Source of the DNA: Tumebacillus avium
GTDB taxonomy: Bacteria > Bacillota > Bacilli > Tumebacillales > Tumebacillaceae
Assembly: GCF_002162355.1 (NCBI RefSeq)
Contig: NZ_CP021434.1
Span: forward strand, 714,501 to 778,500
Length of the DNA stretch: 64,000 bases
Reading direction: 5' to 3'
Below are positions 34,501 to 43,313 of the stretch, one piece after another. The stretch's first letter is position 1. The number at the start of each line of letters is the position of its first letter. Below the pieces are notes generated by a model. That model had not been told where the DNA came from, did no database searches, and saw nothing but the letters and a program-made list of their open reading frames with translations. A program made the position numbers and the translations under genes.

Positions 34501-35309
34501 TCCAGTGGGAACAGAGCTCCCGTGTCGTTAAACCGCACCAGCATCCGCTCGCGCTCATCGGCCAGCAGCAGATCGTGCAGAGACAGCTGTTCCTCCAAGC
34601 CCCCTGCAACCAGCGTCATCACCCGCTGAAAATGGCGCAGCAACCCTTCCATCGTCGCCGCTTCATAGAGCAGCTCATTGTAGCAGAGCTTGATCTCCAC
34701 ACGGTCGGCCTGCAGCTCAAAAGCAAACACCGTATCGGCCTGCAGCTCTTCCACTTGGCGCAGATCGTGCAGGTTGGACATCAGCACCAGCGTCTGAAAC
34801 TGCGGAAGCAGACTGTCGGCAGCAAGCCCTGCCACGCCCATTTCCTGCAGGCGCAGCATCTCATAGGTGATGTGGTGATACTTCCGCGCTTCGGTGACCG
34901 TCTCTTTGATCCGCAGGAGCAAGTCGCGCCCGGTGTCCCCATGTAACAAATCGGTGCGCAAGGCGTAAAAACGATTCCTGCCACCCTCCGCATGCTGCGT
35001 AAATCCAGGCATGCCAACGGTCAGGTCGCGCTTTCCCGTGTAGCGGTGCAGCAGATACGTCACGCCAAGCAGCAAGCTCATATACCAGGCAAGCGATGCG
35101 CCGTTGCTCACCCGGTTCCACGTCTGGAACGTCTCGCCGTGCAAACTGCTGGTCAAAAGCGCCGGACGGTACGCAGCGCTGTCCTGTCGCAGGCGGTCAG
35201 CTGGAAATCCGCACATCTCATGCCCGTCCAGCTTGTCTTGCCAATACTTTTTCTCTTCGGCATATTTGCCGCTTGTCAGCATCATGTTTTGTGAATAGCG
35301 GTCTAACAT
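31560..35309 (-). CDS. NRPS module: half C, A(Cys), PCP, terminal reductase
   Basis: This 1249-aa protein loads one amino acid and ends in a reductase. Residues 1-235 are only the C-terminal lobe of a C domain, starting at EEKKYWQDKLDG, with no HHxxxDG site. The A domain (about 260-760) has pocket D-L-Y-N-L-S-L-I-W, exactly the known cysteine code. PCP Ser is about 793 (SLGGDSMK). The reductase (about 885-1249) has NAD(P)-binding TGSTGYLGAHLL, ICTVGIASG and the YxxxK pair (YHRTKMEAE), so it should release a thioester as aldehyde or alcohol. ATG 35309 follows AAGGGGGGG; an upstream in-frame TTG is less likely. It is the last gene of the polyketide operon and a sister of the thioesterase module 45 bp upstream. 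No thiazoline-forming Cy domain is present. Confidence 0.92.
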   Translation of the reverse strand: MLDRYSQNMMLTSGKYAEEKKYWQDKLDGHEMCGFPADRLRQDSAAYRPALLTSSLHGETFQTWNRVSNGASLAWYMSLLLGVTYLLHRYTGKRDLTVGMPGFTQHAEGGRNRFYALRTDLLHGDTGRDLLLRIKETVTEARKYHHITYEMLRLQEMGVAGLAADSLLPQFQTLVLMSNLHDLRQVEELQADTVFAFELQADRVEIKLCYNELLYEAATMEGLLRHFQRVMTLVAGGLEEQLSLHDLLLADERERMLVRFNDTGALFPLDQTLHQLLAVQAAATPDQIAARTETGDLTYRELHEKSNQFAHWLTAQGVEPGERVAILAERSLLTLVQLFGILKAGATYVPLEPDAPRERMEQVLAGSGCQRVVSAASCDWDTVFGLSTEDLDLTVAPDALAYVIYTSGSTGVPKGVATTHRAALNTIFDINQKFTVGAADTVIGISSLCFDLSVYDIFGTVAAGATLVLVPDQRDLKGIVTLAAQHGVTVWNSVPAILDLAVPYLEEMGVGSQLRLFLLSGDWIPVGLFGKVKSILPAAQMISLGGATEGAIWSIYYPMVQAEPGTSVPYGSPLANQRIYVLSDDLQPCPYGVEGEICIGGAGVAVGYYNDPVRTAAAFVEHPEYGRLYKTGDYGVFTRHGYIKLHGRRDFQVKIHGFRVETQEIQAALTGLDGIVEAVITARGEREADKALCAYYVSTVPYGVEELRTGLQARLPAYMIPVYFVQMAMLPLSANGKIDLSALPHPDGSVRRGEAYEAPRNEVEERLAVVWQEVLQVERIGIHDNFFSLGGDSMKALRVIAKLNVDFSLEINDLFEKQTIANLAQSVFLQAGNLKRRIEQLKEFERMIGRPETVESQAYRLPEYQARNAAYAGIDSAARKTYRHIMLTGSTGYLGAHLLKQLLESTDSRVYTLVRGEDAQSRLEQKLAFYHGADWFATYQERVEIIPGDLSLDRFGLSEAEYAELAGRIDCILNPAANVKHYGRYEEFFGPNIHGVEELIEFAASGTHKDIHHICTVGIASGTVEGQPFAYYTEYDTDLGQTTDNFYHRTKMEAERLLLRAREERGLNVSIYRTGNLVFQSHSGKFQENIEDNAFYALIGATVKLQIVPEAATFLMDFTFVDEASRAILQLFDRADLQNEIWHVVNPNIVDIGHLANMLASEGVELNALPLDDFLDYLAERYGDHPDSRFVEHILRYIGIFSVPPRLTHFHVLADKTAGLLARTGFSWSGLEPGHVKKMLAYCRAVQFL

Positions 35310-35354
35310 CCAGTGCCCCCCCTTACTTGCCAAGACAAAAGAAGCAGAGACAAG

Positions 35355-38300
35355 TCAAACTGTCTCTGCCCGTTCTGCCGATTGCTCATGCGTTTTGCGA
35401 AGCTCGCGGCTGAGATGATCGGCGAGCAGGAAGACGTGTGGTGCCTGGACGATGGTGAAGTGGTCCGCTTCCATTTTGACTACCTCGATCTCCTCCGCCA
35501 ATTCCCGGAATCCGTGCGTTGGATCAAGGTCGCCGCTCGCAGGTGCATGCTGTGTGGCGCGATACAGCACAATCCGCTTGGCACGCCCCGTCGGCTCATA
35601 GCGGCGGTACGCTTCCACGTTCGTTTTGAAGACAGCAAAATAGCGTTTGAGATCCTCCAGTTCAAAACTCGCCGGCAACACATCTTGCGCGTGCGCCTGT
35701 TCCAACACATAGCGCAGCATCGCATCTTGTTCCACACCTTGGAAGGCCTGCGCCCGGTCGCCGATCTCCACGCCAAACCGCCCGGCGAGGTCGGCCGCAA
35801 ATTCGCGCACCATCTGCTCATCATCTGGCAGCTCCGACAAGGCCGGCACATAGCTGTCGATCATCGCGATCAACTCCACCGTCTCGCCCAACGCGCGGAA
35901 CTGCTCGGCCATTTCAAAAGCGACCACGCCGCCCATCGACCATCCGCCGAGCAGATACGGTCCCTGCGGCTGGACGGTGCGAACCGCTTCAACATAGCAG
36001 GCGGCGATCTCCTCCAGCGTTGTGATCGGCTCCTGCCCCGCCTGCAGGCTTGGCGCCTGCAGCCCGTAAAACGGCTGCCCGGACAGTCCGCGCGCCAGAT
36101 CTGTATAGCAATAAGCGATCCCCGACACCGGATGCACCATAAACAATGGCGTCTGCTCCCCGCCTTGGATGCGCAAGAGCGCGTTGTGTTTCGGCTGCAC
36201 CTGTTCCGCGCCTTGGATCAGTTCGGCCAGATTCGCCGCCGTCTGGCGTTCGAAAATGTCCCCCATCTCCACGGGGTACTCGGCCGACAGCCTGGTCACC
36301 GCCTGCAGCGCCTTGATCGACGTGCCGCCGAGGGCAAAAAAGTTATCATGCACGCCGATTTTCTCCACGCCCAGCACGTCTTGGAACACGCTGACCAGCT
36401 TGGTTTCGACCTCATTGCGCGGCGCTTCATACTCAGCACCTGTCGCAAGCTGGCTCAGATCGGGCTCCGGCAGTTGGTTGAGATCAACTTTGCTGTTCGC
36501 CGACAACGGCATCGCATCGAGCGGAACAAAGTAAGACGGCACCATATAGTCGGGCAGACGCGCCGCCAGGAAGTTGCGCACGAACGGGATCGACACGCCC
36601 GGCTCTGCGACGAGGTAGGCGACCAGATGCTTGTTCTCCGCCCCTTCACCCCTCGCCACGACAGCGGCGGCCGTCACGCCATCGATCTTCAGCAAGGTCG
36701 ATTGAATCTCTTTCGTGTCGATGCGAAACCCGCGGATCTTGATCTGGAAATCTTTGCGCCCGCTCAGCTTGATATGACCGGCACGCTGCAGGGCGCCAAA
36801 GTCGCCGCTTTTGTACAAGCGTCCAAACTGCGGATGCTCGATAAAAAAGGCTGCGGTGCGCTCCGGATCATTCAGATAGCCCGCTCCAACCCCGTCGCCG
36901 CCGATGTACAGTTCGCCTTCAACACCGTACGGACAGACTTGCAGATCGGAATTGAGGATATAAATCTGCTGGTTGGGCATCGGCATGCCGTACGGGATGC
37001 TGACCCAGTCGCTTTTGATCTCCGTCACCGGGTAATGGATCGACCAGATCGACGTCTCGGTTGGCCCGCCGAGGCTGATGAAACGCGCGTTGACAAACCG
37101 CCCGGTCGCTTTGCCGAACAGCTCCAAAGGAATCCAGTCCCCGCTGAGCATGATTAGGCGCAATTTTTCAGAGGTCTGACCTTCTTCGATCAGTCCACAC
37201 GCCAAGTTCAAGATCGCAGGCACCGAGTTCCATACGGTCACTTCGTATTTCTCTGCCAGCTCCACGATCTTCGGAATGTCGCGCTGATTGGGCACCAGAA
37301 CCAATGCCGCCCCTGCGCTCATCGTCCCAAAGATGTCAAACACAGACAGGTCAAAACAGAACGAGGAGATCCCGATCAGACGGTCACCCGCTCCCACCGC
37401 AAACTTGCGGCTGCAGGCGAGCACCGTGTTTAACGCATTGCGGTGCGTGATCGCCACCCCTTTGGGCACGCCGGTGCTGCCCGAGGTGTACAGCACATAA
37501 GCCAGTTGCGAGGAAGGCGTCTGCACCTGCGGGCCATCTGTTTGTAAAGCGGATAGCCCTTCCCGCTCATACAGGTCCGGTTCCAGCAGCAGGCGGCAGT
37601 TGCTCGTCTCCAAGATCAGCTTGCGGCGTTCCTCCGGGTGATCCGGGTCGACCGGCACATACACCCCGCCCGCCTTCAAGATGCCGAAAATGTTGACCAG
37701 CGTCTGCGGCGTGCGCTTGGCGATCACGCCGACCAATTCGCCGCTGGCCACGCCTTGCTCCACAAGCCAGTGCGCGATCTGACTGGACCGCTCATCGAGC
37801 TCCCGATAGGTCAAGTTGCCCGCTTCGGAGAGAATCGCCGGGGCATCCGGCGTCTGTGCCGCCTGCCGCGACATCATGTCATGCAGCGTGCTGTCTGCCG
37901 GATAGTCCTCCTGCGTATCATTGAAGCCCAGAATGATCGCGTCCCGCTCTGCTGCCGACAGCATGTCGATCTCGGCGAGCGGACGGTTGATCTCGCCGGT
38001 GATGGCGGCCAGCAGCCGATCGAGATGCGCCGCGAGCGCCTCGATCGTCACACGGTCATACAAATGCTCGTTATAGTCGAGGTTAAGCACGATCTGCCCA
38101 TCTTGCTCAGCAAACGTAAACACCGTATCGGCCTGCAACGCTTCCGCACCATCCGTCTGATGCAAGCCTTCCAGCTGTACCACCGTGCAGAACAGCGGAA
38201 GCAGGTTGCGGTTGGAGATGTCCAGCTGCTCTTGCAGCAGCTGGAACGGGATGTTGCCGTACTTGCGCGCTGCGCTGACCGCTTCTTTCACGCGCAGCAA

Positions 38301-38672
38301 CAGGTCTTTCCCGGTATCGGCAGGCTCGAGCTTCGTGCGCAGCGCGAAATGCCCGCTCCCTTTCAGACCCGGCATGCCGACCAGCAAGTCAACGCTTGCC
38401 GTGTAGCGGTACAGCAGGTAGTTGACGCCCACCAGCAGCCCCATGAACAGCCCAAGCGGCGATCCATTGCTTAGACGGTTCAGATGCGCAGAGGCGGCGT
38501 CAGACAGCGCGATTTGGACGGCAGCTTTACGATATGGTGCGGAAGACGCGCGCAGCCGGTCGGGCGGAAAGGCGCTCAGCACCAGTTCGCCCGCCAGTTG
38601 CGACGACCAGTACTCCCGCTCCGGCGCGAACTTGCTGCTCGTCAGCATCATGTTTTGTGTATAGCGATCCAT
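35355..38672 (-). CDS. NRPS module: half C, A(Cys-like), PCP, thioesterase
   Basis: This 1105-aa protein is paralogous to the reductase module over the half C, A and PCP domains (MDRYTQNMMLTSSKF versus LDRYSQNMMLTSGKY) but ends in a type I thioesterase. The A pocket reads D-L-F-N-M-S-L-I-W, two conservative changes from the cysteine code. PCP Ser is about 785 (ALGGTSIK). The thioesterase shows FMVHPVSGIAYCY, nucleophile Ser912 in GGWSMGGVVAFE and a C-terminal His in EADHFTIV. It could accept the polyketide from the C domain at the end of the protein encoded at 46741-51912, couple it to cysteine and hydrolyse or cyclise the product. The N-terminal half C lacks the catalytic histidines, so condensation must be done by another protein. 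Confidence 0.92.
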   Translation of the reverse strand: MDRYTQNMMLTSSKFAPEREYWSSQLAGELVLSAFPPDRLRASSAPYRKAAVQIALSDAASAHLNRLSNGSPLGLFMGLLVGVNYLLYRYTASVDLLVGMPGLKGSGHFALRTKLEPADTGKDLLLRVKEAVSAARKYGNIPFQLLQEQLDISNRNLLPLFCTVVQLEGLHQTDGAEALQADTVFTFAEQDGQIVLNLDYNEHLYDRVTIEALAAHLDRLLAAITGEINRPLAEIDMLSAAERDAIILGFNDTQEDYPADSTLHDMMSRQAAQTPDAPAILSEAGNLTYRELDERSSQIAHWLVEQGVASGELVGVIAKRTPQTLVNIFGILKAGGVYVPVDPDHPEERRKLILETSNCRLLLEPDLYEREGLSALQTDGPQVQTPSSQLAYVLYTSGSTGVPKGVAITHRNALNTVLACSRKFAVGAGDRLIGISSFCFDLSVFDIFGTMSAGAALVLVPNQRDIPKIVELAEKYEVTVWNSVPAILNLACGLIEEGQTSEKLRLIMLSGDWIPLELFGKATGRFVNARFISLGGPTETSIWSIHYPVTEIKSDWVSIPYGMPMPNQQIYILNSDLQVCPYGVEGELYIGGDGVGAGYLNDPERTAAFFIEHPQFGRLYKSGDFGALQRAGHIKLSGRKDFQIKIRGFRIDTKEIQSTLLKIDGVTAAAVVARGEGAENKHLVAYLVAEPGVSIPFVRNFLAARLPDYMVPSYFVPLDAMPLSANSKVDLNQLPEPDLSQLATGAEYEAPRNEVETKLVSVFQDVLGVEKIGVHDNFFALGGTSIKALQAVTRLSAEYPVEMGDIFERQTAANLAELIQGAEQVQPKHNALLRIQGGEQTPLFMVHPVSGIAYCYTDLARGLSGQPFYGLQAPSLQAGQEPITTLEEIAACYVEAVRTVQPQGPYLLGGWSMGGVVAFEMAEQFRALGETVELIAMIDSYVPALSELPDDEQMVREFAADLAGRFGVEIGDRAQAFQGVEQDAMLRYVLEQAHAQDVLPASFELEDLKRYFAVFKTNVEAYRRYEPTGRAKRIVLYRATQHAPASGDLDPTHGFRELAEEIEVVKMEADHFTIVQAPHVFLLADHLSRELRKTHEQSAERAETV

Positions 38673-38697
38673 CAGCCAATCCTACCCCTCTCTGCGA

Positions 38698-41199
38698 TCA
38701 ATCCACCTTGATCGACTCGATGATGTTCAGCTGCGAAGACTTCGAAGCCGGAACGAGCGAGGCGATGACGGTGACGAGCACACCTGCTACAAACGTGTAG
38801 AGGAACACTTCTGCCGAATAGTGGATCACGACCCGCTGGTCGAGCGCCTTCAGAATGTACGGCACGACCGAGATCAGCACGACACCGCCGGCAATCCCCG
38901 TCAAAGAGCCCAGCATGCCGCCGACTCCCGCTTCGACCATCACCATTTTGACGATCTGGCGCTTGCTCATCCCGACAGAGCGGAACATCGCCAGCGACCG
39001 TTTGCGCTGAATGAAGTTGATCACGAGGTTGTTCACCACGCTCAGCACCGAGATCATCAGAGCCAGCACGGAGAAGCCTTTCAAGATCGTGAACTGCTGC
39101 TCACTGTTCTTGGCATCGAGCTCGGCGATTTTGTTCAAGCTCTGCGCCAGCGGCTGATGGTCGGCAAAATCGGTCTGGAACGTCTTCACCACCGCTTCCG
39201 GATCAACGCCGGGCTCCGTTTTGATAAAGAGCTGGCCAAAATAGTCGCTGCCCATATCGGCCTTCAAGTTGGCTTCCGAGATGATCGCGTAGTTGCCGGA
39301 GTTGCGCGGCGTGTCGATGAAGCCTGCGACGGTGTAGTTGATGCTGCCGTTTTTCAGCTCCAGCATCAGCTCATCGCCGATCTCGGCGCTGAACTTGTCG
39401 CGGAGCATGTTGCTGAGCAGAATCTGCCGACCGTCTTGCACCTTGTCGATCAGCACGGCGCTGTCGTCTGTCATCTCGTAGGTCCAGTAGTCGAGGAAGC
39501 GGTCAGGGTCTGCCCCTTCGAGCAGTCCAATCCCGCCGCCGGAGTCGGTGACGACGATCGAGTTCGCCTGGTAGACAGGCAGCACGTCTTTGACGCCGTC
39601 CAAAGCTTCCACCTTGTCGACAAAGGCGCTGTCCATCTTCGCCGCCCGCGCCATCACGTCATACTGCGGCGTCGTCGAGTAGAAGTTGGTCATCTCGACG
39701 ACCACGCCGTTGCCGATGATGTTGATCATGAGCAGCGTCGCGATGGCGATCGACAGCAAGGTGATGTTGTTTAAGGTGTTTTTGTTGTCTTTCAAGTTCT
39801 TGACCGCCAGCACCGCTTCATTGCCGGCCACGCCGCCGATGAACGTTTCCAGCAAGCGGCTGAACCCTTTTAAGAGCAGCGGCGTCACGAGCATGACACC
39901 GGCAAACGCGCCGACAGCAAGCGTGATGCCAAGCGGCAGCGCCAAGTCGCGCGTCAGGTACGGCGGCACGATCAGCGCAGCCGCCAGCAGCAAGAGGCCG
40001 AGCACACCGCGCAGCATGTTGTTTTTCGGGCCTGGGCTGTCGCTTGTGCCCGTCTTCAACATGATGTCCTTGAGCGGAGTGCGCGCCGCTTTCAGCACCG
40101 GGAACAAGGAAGCGAGCACCGGCAGGATCACCGCCATCGCAAAGGCGAGCAGCAGGCGGTACGGCTTGATCTCGATCAGCATCCCGCTTGTGCCGTCCGG
40201 GCTCAAAACGGAGGCCATGATGTAGAGAATGCCGATCCCGAGCAGACAGCCGAGCACGCCGCCGAAAATGCCGTAGACGGCGCTTTCCGCCAGCAGCAGC
40301 AAGGACGTGGTGCGCTTCGTTGCGCCAACGCTTCGGAACGTGCCGAGGATCGGCAGGCGTTCAAAGACGATCACTTTGACCGACGAGTTGATGATAAACA
40401 TACTGAGCAGGGAAACGATCACCGTCATCAGCAGGAAAGAGTCGGCGATCGCGCCCACTTGGTCTTCGATCTCTTCGGCGGATACCGCCTCGCTGACCAG
40501 ATAGCCGTCATAAGTATCGGCCAAGCTCTCAAGCGTGTCGTCGAGAGCGCCGCTGGCATTCAATTTGATAAAGGCCACATTCACATCGCCTTTTGCTTCG
40601 ACGATGCTGTCCAGCGCTGATTTCGGCATCCAGGCGAACATCGTGCCGCCGTCTTCGCGGAACATCGCGTCCGGCTTGGCGATGCCGTAGACTTCGAAGG
40701 AGTACGCTTTGTCATGGATCGTCAGGCTCACCGCGTCACCTTTGGCAAAGCCAAACGTGTCGGCCGTCCGCTGACTGACAACGATCTTTTGCCCCATAAA
40801 TCCAGGCATGCCGGCAGCAGGCTCGGTCAGCGTCACCGGGTTCATCCGCTCCATGTCTGCCGCGTCGAGACCGAGCAGGCTGAAGCTGTGCGACTGCCGA
40901 TTCTCCAAGTACTGCGCCCGGTCTTCCAGGCCGCCGATCACATACTCGGTATCTTCATACGCCTCTGCTTGGGCCGGATCAAAATAAGGGGCGGGCGACT
41001 GGTCGTTCGGGCGGATGACGAGATCGGACGTCCCGACATACTGGCGCAAACGCTCGGTGCTGATCTTGACCATCGTGTCGGAGATCTCATTGGAAGCAAA
41101 AAACAACGCTCCGGAGATCATGATCGACACCAGCACGATCAGCGTCCTGAATTTCTTTTCCAAAATGTTCTTGAACATATACTTGAGCAGAACTTTCAA
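38698..41199 (-). CDS. MacB/FtsX-type ABC transporter permease
   Basis: The 833-aa membrane protein has an N-terminal transmembrane helix (LIVLVSIMISGALFFAS), a large extracytoplasmic MacB-like domain, two clusters of FtsX helices (about 250-440 and 700-833) and a second periplasmic-type domain between them. It is the two-FtsX-domain form common in Firmicutes. It starts from TTG at 41199 behind GAGGGGAGA and is 13 bp after the ATPase gene. As part of the polyketide operon it probably exports the product or confers self-protection. Substrate specificity cannot be read from sequence. Confidence 0.92.
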   Translation of the reverse strand: MKVLLKYMFKNILEKKFRTLIVLVSIMISGALFFASNEISDTMVKISTERLRQYVGTSDLVIRPNDQSPAPYFDPAQAEAYEDTEYVIGGLEDRAQYLENRQSHSFSLLGLDAADMERMNPVTLTEPAAGMPGFMGQKIVVSQRTADTFGFAKGDAVSLTIHDKAYSFEVYGIAKPDAMFREDGGTMFAWMPKSALDSIVEAKGDVNVAFIKLNASGALDDTLESLADTYDGYLVSEAVSAEEIEDQVGAIADSFLLMTVIVSLLSMFIINSSVKVIVFERLPILGTFRSVGATKRTTSLLLLAESAVYGIFGGVLGCLLGIGILYIMASVLSPDGTSGMLIEIKPYRLLLAFAMAVILPVLASLFPVLKAARTPLKDIMLKTGTSDSPGPKNNMLRGVLGLLLLAAALIVPPYLTRDLALPLGITLAVGAFAGVMLVTPLLLKGFSRLLETFIGGVAGNEAVLAVKNLKDNKNTLNNITLLSIAIATLLMINIIGNGVVVEMTNFYSTTPQYDVMARAAKMDSAFVDKVEALDGVKDVLPVYQANSIVVTDSGGGIGLLEGADPDRFLDYWTYEMTDDSAVLIDKVQDGRQILLSNMLRDKFSAEIGDELMLELKNGSINYTVAGFIDTPRNSGNYAIISEANLKADMGSDYFGQLFIKTEPGVDPEAVVKTFQTDFADHQPLAQSLNKIAELDAKNSEQQFTILKGFSVLALMISVLSVVNNLVINFIQRKRSLAMFRSVGMSKRQIVKMVMVEAGVGGMLGSLTGIAGGVVLISVVPYILKALDQRVVIHYSAEVFLYTFVAGVLVTVIASLVPASKSSQLNIIESIKVD

Positions 41200-41212
41200 G
41201 ACGATCTCCCCT

Positions 41213-41926
41213 CTACTGCGCTTGCAGCACTTCAGTCTTTACCTGTTCTTGCGGGCGGTAAATCTCGCCGTCGCGCACATTGACCAGACGCGTGCCGTAT
41301 TCGGCCGACTCGCTGGAGTGCGTGACTTGGACGATCGTCTTGCCTTTGATCTGGTTGATTTCCCGCAAGAGCTCCATGATCTCCGTTCCCGTCTTGGAAT
41401 CGAGGTTCCCGATCGGTTCGTCAGCCAAGATGATCTCCGGCTCGTTGATCAAGGCGCGGGCAATCGCGACGCGCTGCTGCTGGCCGCCGGACAGTTCGCT
41501 TGGCGTGTGCGTGCGGCGGTGCGTGAGGCCTACAATCTCCAAAAGTTCGGTCAGCTGCTTGTCGTGGTGCTTCATCTTTTTGCCGTCGAGCAGGAGCGGC
41601 ACCATGATGTTCTCTTCGACGGTAAGATTGGGGATCAAGTTGTAAAACTGGAACACAAACCCGATGTCGCGGCGGCGCATGATGCTCTCCTGCTTGTCGT
41701 TCATCTTGGCCAAATCGGTGCCATGGATGAGGATCTCGCCCGAAGTCGGTTTGTCGAGCCCGCCGATCAGATAGAGCAAGGTGCTTTTCCCGGAACCGGA
41801 CGGCCCCATGATCGAAACGAAATCGCCTTGGTCGATCGTCAGGTCGATCCCTTTCAAGATCTCCGTTTCCACATTCCCGGTCACATACGACTTGCGCACA
41901 TTCCGTACCTCGATTACAGGTTTCAT
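41213..41926 (-). CDS. ABC transporter ATP-binding protein (MacB/LolD type)
   Basis: This 237-aa nucleotide-binding subunit has Walker A GPSGSGKSTLL, signature LSGGQQQRVAIARAL and Walker B IILADEP, in the order and length of the LolD/MacB subfamily. ATG 41926 is preceded by AAAAAAGGAAG; an upstream in-frame ATG at 41950 has no ribosome site. It forms an exporter with the FtsX permease encoded directly downstream. Confidence 0.95.
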   Translation of the reverse strand: MKPVIEVRNVRKSYVTGNVETEILKGIDLTIDQGDFVSIMGPSGSGKSTLLYLIGGLDKPTSGEILIHGTDLAKMNDKQESIMRRRDIGFVFQFYNLIPNLTVEENIMVPLLLDGKKMKHHDKQLTELLEIVGLTHRRTHTPSELSGGQQQRVAIARALINEPEIILADEPIGNLDSKTGTEIMELLREINQIKGKTIVQVTHSSESAEYGTRLVNVRDGEIYRPQEQVKTEVLQAQ

Positions 41927-41960
41927 GCTGTCACTTCCTTTTTTAGTCATAGAACGCCCG

Positions 41961-42001
41961 ACAGGCGGCTCAGGTTTCCGGCGGAAATCGAAGCCGCCTG
42001 T
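41961..42001. other. Long intergenic hairpin between acyltransferase and ABC genes
   Basis: ACAGGCGGCT (41961-41970) and AGCCGCCTGT (41992-42001) are a perfect 10-bp inverted repeat. The inner TTTCC-GGC-GGAAA can also pair. No T-tract follows on the transcribed strand, so it looks like an RNA-stabilising or processing structure in the operon rather than a terminator. Confidence 0.55.
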
Positions 42002-42009
42002 GCAGGCGA

Positions 42010-43293
42010 TTAATTGGTGACGAGACTGCTTTCGCGCACTTCCTGCAGGAAGTCTTGGAACAGGTAGATCGTGTTCGTTTCATCGAGGATCTGGTAGAAC
42101 CAGTCTTGCTGCTCGCGAACCGGCACATTTTTCGTTTCGAACACGCTCTTCAGCATGGTCAGCGCCTCGCGCATCTGCGCTTCGGTCGGCTGCTCTCCGG
42201 ACTGGTCGAGCTCGTCTTGGAGCGCCTGGATCTTGCGGTACGGCTCGATCACGCCTTGGCGGTACTGCTCTTGATCCCAGTTGGTGTTTGGCGTTGCCAC
42301 CGCGATGCCGAGGCAGCGCGTGACGACCGTCGGGATGTGCTTCTTCAGCACATGGTCGGCGGAGAAGATCTCTTGCAGCTGTTTGCGGTCTTCACGCTGT
42401 GCAAAGCAGAGCGCTTCCACCTGCGGCGTGTTCGCGGTGGTCAGGTTGCTCAGCACGTTTTTCGGCCCCATCTCGATCGCATGGGTCACGCCGTAGCGGT
42501 GCAAGAACTGCAAAGTCTCCTGCCAGCGCACCGGGCGCAGCGACTGCTGGGTCAGCTTGGTGATGATGTTGCCCGTGTCGCCGTACGGGCGGGCATCGAT
42601 GTTGGCGATGACCGGGTAGCGGAAGTGGTTGAACGTGACGCCCTCCAGCACTTCTTGCAAGCGGTCGGCCACCGGCTGCATCAGCGGCGTGTGGAACGGC
42701 GCGCTCATCAACAGCGGCGTGACTTGCCCGTCGAGGTCGAGCAGGCGGGATTCCAGCTCTTCGACCGCTTCCTGGTGGCCTGCGATCGCCACTTGGGTCG
42801 GCGAGTTGTAGCAGTTGATCATCACGAACTGGTCTTGCAGGTTCAGCTTGTCGATCTCCTCCTGCACCACTTGCGGCGAGAGGTTGTCGATGATCGTCAT
42901 GCCGCCGACGCCGGTCGCGGCGACTTCTTTGGTCGCCAGGCCGCGCTCGCGGATGATCTTCAGCGCATCGGCAAACGTGATCGCGCCCGAGCAGGCCAGC
43001 GCTGCGTATTCGCCCAGCGAATGTCCGGCCAGAAACTGCGGTGCGATGCCGATCTCTTGCATGTAGACGCGGAACGCCACCACGCTCGACGCCAAAATCG
43101 CCGGCTGGGTGTTTTCCGTGCGGGTCAGTTCGCCCAGCGTGCCTTCAAAGCACAGCTTGGCGATGTCAAATCCAAGAACATCGTTTGCTTCTTCAAATGT
43201 TTGCTTGGCGATCGCATAGTCATCGTAAAACGACTTGGACATCCCGACATACTGCGAGCCTTGACCGGTAAACAAAAACGCTAGTTTTTCCAA
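42010..43293 (-). CDS. Stand-alone malonyl-CoA acyltransferase (trans-AT, FenF/ItuD-like)
   Basis: The PKS proteins in this window have no AT domain, so this 427-aa enzyme should load their ACPs in trans. It has the FTGQGSQYVGM opening, the nucleophile Ser92 in AGHSLGEYAAL and the active-site His201 in SAPFHTPLM. The Phe before that His is the malonyl-type signature. Residues beyond about 310 form an extra helical C-terminal region absent from housekeeping FabD but present in FenF/ItuD-type acyltransferases of Bacillus lipopeptide clusters. It may also handle the hydroxymalonyl-ACP extender; the sequence does not decide. Confidence 0.93.
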   Translation of the reverse strand: MEKLAFLFTGQGSQYVGMSKSFYDDYAIAKQTFEEANDVLGFDIAKLCFEGTLGELTRTENTQPAILASSVVAFRVYMQEIGIAPQFLAGHSLGEYAALACSGAITFADALKIIRERGLATKEVAATGVGGMTIIDNLSPQVVQEEIDKLNLQDQFVMINCYNSPTQVAIAGHQEAVEELESRLLDLDGQVTPLLMSAPFHTPLMQPVADRLQEVLEGVTFNHFRYPVIANIDARPYGDTGNIITKLTQQSLRPVRWQETLQFLHRYGVTHAIEMGPKNVLSNLTTANTPQVEALCFAQREDRKQLQEIFSADHVLKKHIPTVVTRCLGIAVATPNTNWDQEQYRQGVIEPYRKIQALQDELDQSGEQPTEAQMREALTMLKSVFETKNVPVREQQDWFYQILDETNTIYLFQDFLQEVRESSLVTN

Positions 43294-43313
43294 CGTGGAT
43301 CCCTCCGTTGCCT

